From Methanobrevibacter sp. V74 (lineage in GTDB: Archaea > Methanobacteriota > Methanobacteria > Methanobacteriales > Methanobacteriaceae), in assembly GCF_963082495.1 (NCBI RefSeq), contig NZ_CAUJAN010000003.1:186001-250000 (forward strand): a stretch of DNA of 64,000 bases, given 5' to 3'. The position numbers and the translations under genes are program-made. This document shows positions 28,506 through 37,746 of this stretch, one piece after another (positions within the stretch are counted from its first letter, which is position 1; the number at the start of each line of letters is the position of its first letter). The notes below the pieces were generated by a model. The model worked only from the letters and a program-made list of their open reading frames with translations, ran no database searches and was not told the origin of the DNA.

Positions 28506-29249
28506 ATGAGATACTACAAAATTGATATCATGGACAAACCTAAAATTTCAACAATGATTGTGATAATTTGTTTGCTTATTATCGGATTATATGCAATGGG
28601 AGAAGTGAATTACTATTCAGCAAAACTAGTAATTGAAAAAAACATTGATTCTCCTAAAATTATAATCCCTTCAATTGGGGTTGATGAAAAAATTAACAAC
28701 AAATCCTTAAATCAGGGCGTATTAAGTGATCCTGGTGAAAATGTTCCGCCCAATGATACGGTTGTACTGTATGGACACAGAACCCTTCAAGGATCACCAT
28801 TTTTAAGGTTAAATGAACTTGAAATTGGAGATTCATTCTTACTAGAATGGCCTGGAGTAGGTGAGCTAAACTATACTGTAACAAATACAACAATTGTGCC
28901 TGCATCATATAACCTAAAATATGGCGGTGCAAACAGTACAATATTAGTCACCTGTGATCCTATTGGGTCAACTGAAAATAGACTATTAGTTTACGGCGAG
29001 TTAAATAATATAAGTTCCATAAACGAGAAGATTATTAAAAACAATCCCCAAGAGTTTAATGCGTTAATGATTTCGTCAATATTTCTAATAGTCGGATTGG
29101 CATTTAGTTTCTTTTATCCTAAAGACAACAGAATATACATTTTAATCACAGTAATAATCATTTCAGCGATTTTATTTTACTGTTTCATAAATCCAATCCC
29201 TTCCGAACAAATTTATGATAAAATAATATTTTTAAATGGAGGAGCATGA
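28506..29249 (+). CDS. Sortase-family transpeptidase
   Basis: A 247-residue membrane protein that probably cleaves and attaches sorted surface proteins. The first membrane segment is at about 16-34, the catalytic domain at 48-170, and a second hydrophobic region at 187-235. The triad is complete: His91 (LYGHRTL), Cys150 (ILVTCDP) and Arg159 (ENRLLVYGEL). An alternative ATG lies at 28530. Neither has a clear ribosome-binding site, so coupling to the gene 12 bases upstream is likely. It overlaps the mptD-like gene by four bases. Confidence 0.85.
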   Translation: MRYYKIDIMDKPKISTMIVIICLLIIGLYAMGEVNYYSAKLVIEKNIDSPKIIIPSIGVDEKINNKSLNQGVLSDPGENVPPNDTVVLYGHRTLQGSPFLRLNELEIGDSFLLEWPGVGELNYTVTNTTIVPASYNLKYGGANSTILVTCDPIGSTENRLLVYGELNNISSINEKIIKNNPQEFNALMISSIFLIVGLAFSFFYPKDNRIYILITVIIISAILFYCFINPIPSEQIYDKIIFLNGGA

Positions 29250-29620
29250 TGGATGTAGATAAGGAATACTTTTCAAATATAACTGCCCGAGAAAGAGCCA
29301 TATTTGAAGGTGCTATTAGTATGGGCGCATTATTTCATCAGTTTGTAGGAACACCCATAAATAAAAAATCTAAAGAAAGTTTAGAAAAAGCTATTGAAGA
29401 GTCTGTAAGCCTGCAACCTGCAATTGAGAAAGTGGAAGCTAAAATAAGATTTGATAAACTTGAAGAATCAATGACCGAATTTGAATACACCTCCCTAACC
29501 GGCGATATGTTAGATGTTAAAATCCATACAAAAGTGGAGAATGTCAAAGCAATTATTAGAATTGAATTTAATGAAGAACTGAATTATCCTTTAATGTATG
29601 TTGAAAGCATAAAAGATTAA
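29246..29620 (+). CDS. mptD: Archaeal dihydroneopterin aldolase (MptD-like)
   Basis: A 124-residue protein of the MJ1585 family, which releases glycolaldehyde from 7,8-dihydroneopterin to give 6-hydroxymethyl-dihydropterin for methanopterin. The recognisable segment is [21 protein letters not shown] followed by FVGTP. GGAGG stands just before two adjacent ATGs (29246 and 29249), either of which could be used. It overlaps the end of the sortase gene and meets mfnA stop to stop, overlapping by four bases. Confidence 0.8.
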   Translation: MMDVDKEYFSNITARERAIFEGAISMGALFHQFVGTPINKKSKESLEKAIEESVSLQPAIEKVEAKIRFDKLEESMTEFEYTSLTGDMLDVKIHTKVENVKAIIRIEFNEELNYPLMYVESIKD

Positions 29621-30774
29621 TAAATATCTTTTAAATCTTTCAATAATTCTTTTAAATGATTCTTTTTAACATGATTCATTAAAACGACCCTGATTGCAAC
29701 AGGACATTTAGCAACAGACACTTTCCATCCCAAATCTTCTAATTTTTGAGCTAAATCATTAGTGGCCATATCCGGATGATTAAAAGCTATTATGTTTAAT
29801 TCAGGTTCACAAATTAGTTCATAACCTAACTCTTTTAGATTTCCAGCTAAAAATTTAGTATTTTCCATTAAATTTTCAGCTAATTTAAAATAACCTTCTT
29901 TTCCAAAGTATTTCATAATTGCATAAGTCGCAGCTGATGAAGCTCCTAAACGAGTTCCTACAATGGTGGATTGTGTTTTAACAGTTAAATATGGTGAATC
30001 AACAGCCATTACATCCAAATATTCACTGTGTCTAAAAATAATTCCTCCAGCAGGAATCGGAGCCAAACCCATTTTATGAGGATCAACAGTTATAGAACAA
30101 ACTCCTTCAAGTGAAAAATCAAAATTAGGTAAGTCATAACCAAGTTCTTTTAAAAATGGAATTGAAAATCCGCCAAATGCCGCGTCAACATGGAAATAAA
30201 TATTATTTTCCAAAGCGATTTTTGAAATTTCCTCAATTGGATCTATTAAACCTAATTCAGTAGTGCCTGCAATAGCAACAATAGCTACTGTTTTATCAGA
30301 TATTGCCTCCCTAACAGATTCAACATCTATTTTATAATTGTCATCTAATTTAGCTTCAACTATCTCCAGATTTAACATGTCAGCAGCTTTTTTAAATGAA
30401 AAATGAGCAGAATCGGGAATAATTATTTCACCATCAGTTATCCCCTTATATTTTCTTGCATGATTTCTTGCAGCCCTTATCGCCATTAAATTAGCTTCAG
30501 TCCCCCCTGTGACAATATTGCCATAAGCATTGTCAAGAGACAATAAATCCCCAATAGATTTAATAACCTCATTTTCAATTTGTTTAGTTCCTTTAAATAA
30601 TCCAGGATCACCCAAATTGGTGTCTAGAAATTCACAATAAACTTTTTTAGCAAAAGGATGGGCTTCAGTACACATTGAGCCTAAAATTCTGCCGTCTGCA
30701 TAATCATGATCCAAACTATGAATTTCCTCTAATTCCTTTAAAATAACTTGCTTATCTGCTGGTTTATCATCCAT
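29617..30774 (-). CDS. mfnA: L-tyrosine/L-aspartate decarboxylase
   Basis: PLP-dependent decarboxylase making tyramine for methanofuran; archaeal members can also make beta-alanine from aspartate for coenzyme A. The 385-residue protein has [17 protein letters not shown], the cofactor-binding [13 protein letters not shown], and the Schiff-base lysine in [15 protein letters not shown]. Length and motifs are normal. It is a separate transcription unit, with the start near 30774 preceded by a GGTTATTTT stretch rather than a strong site. Confidence 0.93.
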   Translation of the reverse strand: MDDKPADKQVILKELEEIHSLDHDYADGRILGSMCTEAHPFAKKVYCEFLDTNLGDPGLFKGTKQIENEVIKSIGDLLSLDNAYGNIVTGGTEANLMAIRAARNHARKYKGITDGEIIIPDSAHFSFKKAADMLNLEIVEAKLDDNYKIDVESVREAISDKTVAIVAIAGTTELGLIDPIEEISKIALENNIYFHVDAAFGGFSIPFLKELGYDLPNFDFSLEGVCSITVDPHKMGLAPIPAGGIIFRHSEYLDVMAVDSPYLTVKTQSTIVGTRLGASSAATYAIMKYFGKEGYFKLAENLMENTKFLAGNLKELGYELICEPELNIIAFNHPDMATNDLAQKLEDLGWKVSVAKCPVAIRVVLMNHVKKNHLKELLKDLKDIY

Positions 30775-30828
30775 AAAATAACCTAATTTATTGTTAAAAA
30801 TAAAAATAAAAAAAGAAAATAAAAGATA

Positions 30829-33111
30829 TTATTCTAAACGTTTACGAGCAGCGTCAAGAATAATTTTTTGTTCAGCACGAGCAACAGTTTTTCTCACATC
30901 AGCAATAGCGTCAGTATTGGAAGAAACACTACTAATTCCAAATTCAACAAGTTTTTCAACAATGTGAGGGACACTGCCTGCTTGACCACAAATACTGCAG
31001 GTCACACCTGCTTCAGCACATTTCCTAATTGTTCTTTCAATTAATTTCATTACTGCAGGGTGTTCTTCAGAGTAGTGTTTTGCAACAAATTCGTTGTTTC
31101 TATCTACTGCAAGAGTGTATTGAGTTAAATCGTTGGTTCCTAAACTTACAAAGTCTATTCCAACATTAATATATTCATCAATCATTATCGCAGCTGCTGG
31201 AATTTCAACCATCATTCCAAAGTCAACATCCCTGTGAGGTTCAAGACCCACATCAGAACAGATCGCTTTGGCTTGTATAAGCTCTTCAGGACTTTGTGAC
31301 AATGGAATCATAATACCAATATTTGTGTATCCTTTTTCATGCAATTTTTTAATAGCTTTAAATTCGCATTCAAGAATTTCAGGTTGGTCAAGTTCTCTTC
31401 TAATTCCTCTCCAACCAAGCATTGGATTATGCTCCATAGGTTCGTTTTCCCCACCTTCCAAAGTGATGAATTCGTCAGTAGGCGCATCTAAAGTTCTATA
31501 CCATACAGGTTTTGGATAAAATGCATCTGCTACGATTTGAACATTATCAGCAATTGTATCAATTAACTCATCTTCCCTGTTCTCAGCAATAAATTTACCT
31601 GGGTGAACACCGGAAGTCAACATCAAATGTTCAGTTCTTAAAAGTCCAACACCATCAGCACCGGTAGCTGCAGCTTTCTGTGCAGCTTCAGGCATACTAA
31701 CATTAGCCTTAACTTCAGTTACAGTAATAATAGGAGCTGATTCAACAGTACCTGTAACAATATTTGCAGATTCCTCTTTAATCTCAAAGATTCCGTCAAA
31801 TACCAATCCTTTTTTACCATCTATTGTAACACCAAAATTTTCTTCTAATTTTGTTGTAGCATCAGCAGTTCCTACAACACAAGGAATTCCAAGTTCACGA
31901 GAAATAATTGATGCATGACATGTTACTCCACCTTCATCAGTTACAATGCCGCTTGCCCTTCTCATGGCAGGAACCATATCCGGTGTGGTCATTGTTGTAA
32001 CCATGATGTCACCATCTTTAATTTTATCTAGTTCATCAATGTCGAAAACAACTTTAACATTACCAGATGCCATACCAGGACTTGCTCCAAGACCCCTTAC
32101 AAGAACATCACCTAACTCAGAAGATGCATCATCATTTCCTTCAGATCCAACATCACCTAAAGTTGTAATTGGCCTAGCTTGCAATAAGAATAAACTATCA
32201 TTTTCAAAAGCCCATTCAGTATCCATTGGCTCACCATAATGAGCTTGAACTCTTTTACCCATTTCAGTTAATTCAATGAGCTCTTCATCTGACAATACCC
32301 TTTTATTTCTTAAATCTTCAGGAACATCAACTTTTATACTGGTGCCTTTATCATCATTAGTGTACATTATTTTTTTATCACTAATTGTAACATTAATAAT
32401 TTCATTAGCTTTTTTATCAACCTGGTAATTATCAGGAGTTACATCACCAGATACAACAGCTTCTCCAAGACCCCATGACCCTTCTATTAAAGCTATTTCT
32501 TCACCGGTGGATGGATTTACAGTAAACATTACTCCTGCTTTATCTGCATGTGCCATTTTCTGAACAACAACAGCGATGAAAACTTTTGAATGTTCAAAGT
32601 TGTTTTCCTCCCTGTAAAAGATTGCTCTTGCTTCAAATAAGGAAGCCCAACATTTTCTAATGTATTCAATTACTTCATCATCCCCAGAAACATGTAAGAA
32701 AGTATCCTGTTGACCTGCAAATGACGCTTCAGGCAAATCTTCTGCGGTTGCAGATGATCTGATTGCCACATCAACGTCATCTTCCCCAACTCTTTGACAA
32801 AGTTCATTATAATATTCACGAATAAATAAAACTAAATCTTCTGGAATAGGTGCTTCAATAATAAGTTCTTTGATTTCCTTGGAAGCGGCTTGAAGAGCTT
32901 TAGTATCATTGATATCAATTTCTTCAAGAATGCTCATAACTTTATCGTTGATTCCTGCCTCATCCATAAATTTTTCATAAGCTTGCGCAGTTACTACAAA
33001 ACCTGGTGGAACTGGAATACCCGCTTGGGTTAATTCACCCAAATTAGCACCTTTTCCGCCTGCAATTCTAATATCGGATTTGGATAAATCCTCAAATTTT
33101 ACAACATACAT
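30829..33111 (-). CDS. ppsA: Phosphoenolpyruvate synthase
   Basis: Makes PEP, AMP and phosphate from pyruvate and ATP, the entry to gluconeogenesis from acetyl-CoA-derived pyruvate. The 760-residue protein has the N-terminal ATP-grasp region (GGKGANLGELTQAGIPVPPG), the phosphohistidine domain with His in GGVTCHASIISRELGIP, and the C-terminal PEP-binding barrel ending SICGQAGSVPHIVEKL. A T-rich stretch follows the stop on the minus strand. An inverted repeat lies in the leader at 33145-33167. Confidence 0.96.
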   Translation of the reverse strand: MYVVKFEDLSKSDIRIAGGKGANLGELTQAGIPVPPGFVVTAQAYEKFMDEAGINDKVMSILEEIDINDTKALQAASKEIKELIIEAPIPEDLVLFIREYYNELCQRVGEDDVDVAIRSSATAEDLPEASFAGQQDTFLHVSGDDEVIEYIRKCWASLFEARAIFYREENNFEHSKVFIAVVVQKMAHADKAGVMFTVNPSTGEEIALIEGSWGLGEAVVSGDVTPDNYQVDKKANEIINVTISDKKIMYTNDDKGTSIKVDVPEDLRNKRVLSDEELIELTEMGKRVQAHYGEPMDTEWAFENDSLFLLQARPITTLGDVGSEGNDDASSELGDVLVRGLGASPGMASGNVKVVFDIDELDKIKDGDIMVTTMTTPDMVPAMRRASGIVTDEGGVTCHASIISRELGIPCVVGTADATTKLEENFGVTIDGKKGLVFDGIFEIKEESANIVTGTVESAPIITVTEVKANVSMPEAAQKAAATGADGVGLLRTEHLMLTSGVHPGKFIAENREDELIDTIADNVQIVADAFYPKPVWYRTLDAPTDEFITLEGGENEPMEHNPMLGWRGIRRELDQPEILECEFKAIKKLHEKGYTNIGIMIPLSQSPEELIQAKAICSDVGLEPHRDVDFGMMVEIPAAAIMIDEYINVGIDFVSLGTNDLTQYTLAVDRNNEFVAKHYSEEHPAVMKLIERTIRKCAEAGVTCSICGQAGSVPHIVEKLVEFGISSVSSNTDAIADVRKTVARAEQKIILDAARKRLE

Positions 33112-33144
33112 GAAATATAACCTCTCAGATTAAAAATATATTAC

Positions 33145-33167
33145 ATTGACCATAAGAATCAGTCAAT
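33145..33167. promoter_or_regulatory. Inverted repeat upstream of ppsA
   Basis: A perfect 6-bp inverted repeat ATTGAC-N11-GTCAAT lies 34-56 bases before the ppsA start, within the likely promoter or leader. It could be a regulator site for gluconeogenesis. No matching copy was noticed elsewhere, so support is weak. Confidence 0.35.
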
Positions 33168-33259
33168 ATTAATATTAAATATGATTTTTAAAGTTTAAAT
33201 ATTTAATGAAAAAAAAAGTATTTTAATCATGAAATAAGTTAATAAAAAAAGAGTAGAAA

Positions 33260-33278
33260 AGATTAATTAAATTAATCT
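33260..33278 (-). terminator. Terminator hairpin of the L10e gene
   Basis: AGATTAAT-TAA-ATTAATCT, an 8-bp perfect stem, overlaps the stop codon at 33277-33279. On the minus strand it is followed within 20 bases by seven T, as expected for an archaeal intrinsic terminator. Confidence 0.5.
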
Positions 33279-33759
33279 ATTTAACTAAATCTGCGCCTTT
33301 GTCAACGACAATTTTACAAGGAACCGGCAATTTCATTCCTGCTCTCTTGAGCGCAATTTTAGCTTGTTCAAAGTTTTTTTCCTGACAGTCTATTGTGACA
33401 ATTTTTTGATTCTTTTTAACAATAGCTTCAACAGAAATTGGTTTACCGAAAGCGTTTCTCATACCACTTTGTACCCTATCTGCTCCTGCACCAGTTGCCA
33501 TTGGGTTTTCTCTTACAATTTGATGAGGATATACTCTTAATTTTAAGTGGTATCCCATTCTTCCTGCAGCCCTTTGCATTAATCTGTTAGAAGCAATCCT
33601 TGCAGCTTCTAAAGAGTTGTGTCTAATTTGAACCGGTTTTTTAACAGCTAAACTTACAGATACTGGAAATTCATCTTTTAAATTTCCCATATCATATTGT
33701 ACAATTCTTGAATTTGGGGTTTTTCTAATATAATCTCTTCTTGTATAAGCACGAACCAT
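33277..33759 (-). CDS. rpl10e: 50S ribosomal protein L10e (uL16)
   Basis: A 160-residue structural protein of the large ribosomal subunit near the A-site tRNA. The start [20 protein letters not shown] and the block [20 protein letters not shown] are diagnostic of archaeal L10e. A TATA-like TTTTTATATA at 33841-33832 on the minus strand predicts a start near 33810, giving a short leader with GGAGG at about 33765. It is monocistronic here. Confidence 0.96.
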   Translation of the reverse strand: MVRAYTRRDYIRKTPNSRIVQYDMGNLKDEFPVSVSLAVKKPVQIRHNSLEAARIASNRLMQRAAGRMGYHLKLRVYPHQIVRENPMATGAGADRVQSGMRNAFGKPISVEAIVKKNQKIVTIDCQEKNFEQAKIALKRAGMKLPVPCKIVVDKGADLVK

Positions 33760-33963
33760 AATTCTTCCTCCGAGTTAAACATAAAATGTTTTAATTAAAA
33801 ATAGCTAAAAATAATGAATTTTCCAAATAGCTATATAAAAATTATATCACAATATAATAGAATATTTAAATATATTAATTAAGTTATTAATAAAGGTTAC
33901 CCCATTTTTAAGAATTCAACTACAAAAAATATTTTATTATAAGAAATGATATATAAATATATT

Positions 33964-34191
33964 ATGAAAATAGAGGGAAATATTGTTTTTACATATAACA
34001 ATGCGGACAATTCCAAATTAGTATTTGATTCACTGGAAGTAGACAATGAAGACTATCTAGAATCAAAATTAACTGGAAATTCAATTGAATATAAAATTAC
34101 AAGTGAAAAATTAGGTAGCTTTCTTGCAACTGTTGATGATTTAATTTCTTCTGAAATTGTTGTGGAAAAAATCGTTGAAAAAAGCAAATAA
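33964..34191 (+). CDS. KEOPS complex subunit Pcc1
   Basis: A 75-residue Pcc1-family protein. KEOPS makes the N6-threonylcarbamoyl modification of A37 in tRNAs, and Pcc1 dimerises the complex. The sequence MKIEGNIVFTYNNADNSKLV matches the small beta-alpha-beta fold and DSLEVDN region of the family. An ATG at 33946 is possible, but 33964 gives the family start. A TATA-like TTTATTATAAG about 24-34 bases upstream and no ribosome-binding site suggest a leaderless mRNA. Confidence 0.8.
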   Translation: MKIEGNIVFTYNNADNSKLVFDSLEVDNEDYLESKLTGNSIEYKITSEKLGSFLATVDDLISSEIVVEKIVEKSK

Positions 34192-34263
34192 TAAAAACTT
34201 TTATATAAATAGATTAACAGATATTAGATTTAATATGACTAATTCGTTATGGGAGTGAAATTT

Positions 34264-35283
34264 ATGGAATGTTATTATCATCCAGACAGAGAGGGCACAG
34301 ATACTTGTGCTATATGTGGAAAATCAATTTGTAAAGAATGTGGTTTAGAAATTGCAGGAAAAGAATACTGTAAAGAATGTTTAGAAAAAATTGTAGGTCT
34401 TGGAATTGAAAACAAATCTAAAGAGCAACCTCAATCAGTTGTCAGTCAAGAACCTGTGAAAACTGAACCTGCAAGATTAAATAAAAAACCAGTTGAAGAA
34501 AATATATATCAACCACCGGCTGAAGAAGAAATTTATGCTCCTCAAAAAGAAGTTCAACCAACCCATGAGATTAAACAAATTCCTGAAGATTCTCCATACA
34601 ATATTAAAAAGGATATTGCTTATTCAGGAGGTCTTGAATCATCTTATATACAAGAAAATGAACCTATTCCTCAGATGATAGAAGAAACTCCTAAAATAAC
34701 TCAAAACGAATATATTGCACCAAATACAAATTCGCAAGAATTTATTTATCCGGATCACTCTTACAAACCTCAGCCAACTAGTGCAAGAATAGAATTAGAA
34801 GATAAATATGAAAAATATTTAGATGATTTATACTTCGATGAAAATGATGTGCCTTTAGGGGAACAATTAGCTAAGGATGAGGAAGAATACGGTTCTTTAA
34901 CTAGAAGACAGTACAGGCCTAAATCTGAAGAACCAATTCTAAAAGAAAAAACAGCAAAAAAACCTAACAGACCAGAAACTCCAGAAGAAATGGAAGCAAG
35001 GATTAGAGCTGAAATTTTAGCTGAACAACAAGGCGGCAAAAAATCTAAAAGAGATAAAAAAGGTAAGGACAATATCCATAATCTAAATTATCAAGAAGAA
35101 AAAGAGCCAATGGGCATTGTTGACATTCTTTTAACAATTATATTGATTCTCGTTGTGTTAATTGTTATTTACTATTTAATTTACATATTTACATTAAGTA
35201 CATATTATTCAACATTTATAGATGCAATATATGCACTTTCAAACCCTCAAAATGTAATCAATAATATTTTAAGCCCTCAATAA
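34264..35283 (+). CDS. B-box-like zinc-finger membrane protein
   Basis: A 339-residue protein of unknown function. The N-terminal 45 residues hold a zinc finger with CYYHPDREGTDTCAICGKSI then CKECG and CKECL, similar to a B-box. A long Pro/Glu/Gln-rich, low-complexity linker follows (about 55-265). A single membrane segment near 283-307 lies close to the C-terminus, so most of the protein is likely cytosolic. GGAGTGA seven bases before the ATG at 34264 decides the start. It converges on the TmcAL-like gene with a seven-base overlap. Confidence 0.65.
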   Translation: MECYYHPDREGTDTCAICGKSICKECGLEIAGKEYCKECLEKIVGLGIENKSKEQPQSVVSQEPVKTEPARLNKKPVEENIYQPPAEEEIYAPQKEVQPTHEIKQIPEDSPYNIKKDIAYSGGLESSYIQENEPIPQMIEETPKITQNEYIAPNTNSQEFIYPDHSYKPQPTSARIELEDKYEKYLDDLYFDENDVPLGEQLAKDEEEYGSLTRRQYRPKSEEPILKEKTAKKPNRPETPEEMEARIRAEILAEQQGGKKSKRDKKGKDNIHNLNYQEEKEPMGIVDILLTIILILVVLIVIYYLIYIFTLSTYYSTFIDAIYALSNPQNVINNILSPQ

Positions 35284-36359
35284 TGGATGATATTTTCATT
35301 ATTGACTTTTTCTTTAAATTTTTCTAAACTATCTTCATTTTTATAATCTAATACTCTGATATTTGCCGGATATCTGTCAATGTATGTGGATATTGTTTTT
35401 TTAGGAATCGGATTTTCCAAAATACTTAAAACTCTTTGGTGGAAATGAGATGAAAATCCTTGTAATATGGAGTTTTCCAAACTTTCTAAATTGTCATGAT
35501 GCCTATTTTCAATAATCTTTCCTGCTAATTTATCATTGAATAAATTTAGATTGCTTAACTCTTCAAAGGAATAATTGTTTGCAGTATCTAGAATTTTTTC
35601 CACATCACGAATACCGTAAATTATGGAACCTTTCCTAATTTCTCTTTTAAGCACTTCAATTGTTTTTTGAGGCATCATATCAACCACCCCCTCAAAATTA
35701 TCTTGAAGGATGCTTTCACGAATTAAAGTGCCACTTACCCCTTCAATTCTTTTAACAAAAATGAATTTATCAGCATAATCAAATCCTATTTTAGATAATG
35801 AATTTGAAAAAGAGGTTATTACATAATTATCTTCCTCAAGTTTACCCTCCATAAGGGTTTCTTTAGTGGTTTTATCTACAATTTTATAGGGTTTTGAAGC
35901 GATGTGATGCCCCATATTAATTCTATCTAATATTTCATCCATTCCTTCCACTGCCTTATATCCTCTTGGAATATAATCCGTGTTTAAGGCTTGAAACATT
36001 TTACAAAGACATAATGAATATTGACCTGACCCCATAATCCCCATGGGAGGACCTTCAACTACAATATCTGCACCAACTGAAATTGCAATTTCTGCCCTAA
36101 TTTCCCTAGGCAATATATATGGGATTCCTCTACCACTTCTCTCAAAGAGACCTGGAACAATAGCTACAAATAATGATTTAGGAAACATGCTTTTAGCAGT
36201 TTTCATACAATGAAAATGACCATTATGTAAAGGATTATACTCTGTGAAATCTGAAACTAAAATCGTATCACAAGTGCTATCTGAAATTTTACAATCGCAT
36301 TCCAAATCATTATAAAATAATTCCATATCACGTTTGAGAATACTGGAAACTTGAGACAT
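35277..36359 (-). CDS. HIGH-motif nucleotidyltransferase (TmcAL-like)
   Basis: A 360-residue protein of the COG1323 family. The N-terminal nucleotidyltransferase fold has the HxGH-type motif YNPLHNGHFH (about 41-50) and the later GVSGTLIRESI, similar to ISxxxIR. The bacterial member TmcAL makes N4-acetylcytidine in the elongator tRNA(Met) anticodon from acetate and ATP. Whether this archaeal relative does the same is not shown. Its start faces pyrC. Confidence 0.7.
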   Translation of the reverse strand: MSQVSSILKRDMELFYNDLECDCKISDSTCDTILVSDFTEYNPLHNGHFHCMKTAKSMFPKSLFVAIVPGLFERSGRGIPYILPREIRAEIAISVGADIVVEGPPMGIMGSGQYSLCLCKMFQALNTDYIPRGYKAVEGMDEILDRINMGHHIASKPYKIVDKTTKETLMEGKLEEDNYVITSFSNSLSKIGFDYADKFIFVKRIEGVSGTLIRESILQDNFEGVVDMMPQKTIEVLKREIRKGSIIYGIRDVEKILDTANNYSFEELSNLNLFNDKLAGKIIENRHHDNLESLENSILQGFSSHFHQRVLSILENPIPKKTISTYIDRYPANIRVLDYKNEDSLEKFKEKVNNENIIHY

Positions 36360-36440
36360 AATAGAAAATTTATTTTTAAATTTAAAAAAAGTTATGTTTT
36401 AAAAATAAGAACAACAAATAGAAACAATAAGGTGACCAAC

Positions 36441-37697
36441 ATGGATTTAATTTTAAAGAATTGCAGATTAGTTGATGAAAATGGGGAATGTTTTATTAAA
36501 GTTGAAGATGGAAAAATAACCGGCATTTCAAAAACACCCATAAAAGGGGATGATGTACTTGATGTTAAAAACAATTATGTCCTTCCGGGATTTATAGATC
36601 CCCATATACATTTTAGAGATCCTGGATTAACTCAAAAAGAAAATTTTAAAACTGGAAGTTTAGCTGCAGCAAATGGCGGATTTACAACAGTTATTGACAT
36701 GCCAAATACAATTCCTAAAACAAATACATACGCCGCATTAAAAGAAAAAATTAAGATTGCCCAAAGTAAATCTGTAGTTAATTTTGAACTTCAGATAGGT
36801 CCAAATTCATTAAAAGAAATGAAAAAGATGATGGAGTTAAATCCGATTTCGGTAAAAGTATTTATGGATTTGGAAAGCGATGAAAGCTTAGGAAAAATAT
36901 TCCATGATTTATCCATATTAAAAGAAACTACCGATTATAACGGTTTAGTTGCAACACATTGTGAGAAAAAATCCATTGTTGATGTAGAAACTCGAAAATT
37001 ACAAGAAAAAGGAGAAAATAAAGCTATTGATTATTCATATGGAAGACCTTCACAAGCTGAAGATGAATCTGTAAAACAAGCAATCGAACTTGCAAAGGAT
37101 AATGATTTAAGATTGCATATTTGCCATCTAAGCTCACGTAAAGCCCTAAACTTAGCAAAAAGTGTAAGCAAAACCATACCTATAAGTTGGGAATTTACTC
37201 CCCACCACCTATTACTAGACAATGCCGCATATAATCTATATGATACCTTCACAAAAACCAATCCTCCACTTAGACCAGAAAAAGATAGTGTAAACATTAA
37301 TGATTTAGACGAAAATTCAATAATCGGAACTGACCATGCGCCCCACACAATTGAAGATAAAACAAAAGGAATCTGGGAATCCTCTCCAGGAATACCGAAT
37401 CTTGAAACTGTAGTCCCACTTCTTTTAACGGAAGTGAACAAGGGAAATATAGATTTCAAAACAATACCGAAAATTTTTAGTGAAAATGCATCTAAAATCT
37501 ATGAATTAAACACAAAAGGAAAACTAGCCATAGGTTACGATGCCGACTTTACAATAATTGATTTGAAGAGAAAAGGTAAATTTAACATCAGTGAATTTAA
37601 AACAAAAGCAGAATACTCTCCATTTGATGGATGGGAATATCAAGGATTGCCAATAATGACAATAGTCAAGGGTAAAATAGTAATGGATAAAATATAA
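36441..37697 (+). CDS. pyrC: Dihydroorotase
   Basis: Zinc amidohydrolase that closes carbamoyl-aspartate to dihydroorotate in pyrimidine synthesis. The 418-residue protein starts at the ATG at 36441, preceded by AAGGTGACC. The binuclear metal site HxH is in DPHIHFRDPG, followed by EENFKTGS-like KENFKTGSLAAANGGFTT, THCEK, HICHLSSRKAL and GTDHAPHT. The reading frame remains open upstream to 36351 but overlaps the divergent gene. It ends just before the mvhB terminator hairpin. Confidence 0.93.
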   Translation: MDLILKNCRLVDENGECFIKVEDGKITGISKTPIKGDDVLDVKNNYVLPGFIDPHIHFRDPGLTQKENFKTGSLAAANGGFTTVIDMPNTIPKTNTYAALKEKIKIAQSKSVVNFELQIGPNSLKEMKKMMELNPISVKVFMDLESDESLGKIFHDLSILKETTDYNGLVATHCEKKSIVDVETRKLQEKGENKAIDYSYGRPSQAEDESVKQAIELAKDNDLRLHICHLSSRKALNLAKSVSKTIPISWEFTPHHLLLDNAAYNLYDTFTKTNPPLRPEKDSVNINDLDENSIIGTDHAPHTIEDKTKGIWESSPGIPNLETVVPLLLTEVNKGNIDFKTIPKIFSENASKIYELNTKGKLAIGYDADFTIIDLKRKGKFNISEFKTKAEYSPFDGWEYQGLPIMTIVKGKIVMDKI

Positions 37698-37716
37698 CTA
37701 ATTTTTAAAAAAAATA

Positions 37717-37746
37717 ATAAATAGGTGTGTGTTTCCACCTATTTAT
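37717..37746 (-). terminator. mvh operon terminator hairpin
   Basis: An 11-bp perfect stem, ATAAATAGGTG and CACCTATTTAT with an 8-base loop, includes the mvhB stop codon at 37739-37741. On the minus strand it is followed by a run of eight T. It shares the ATAGGTG/CACCTAT core with the hairpin after mcrA. Confidence 0.65.
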
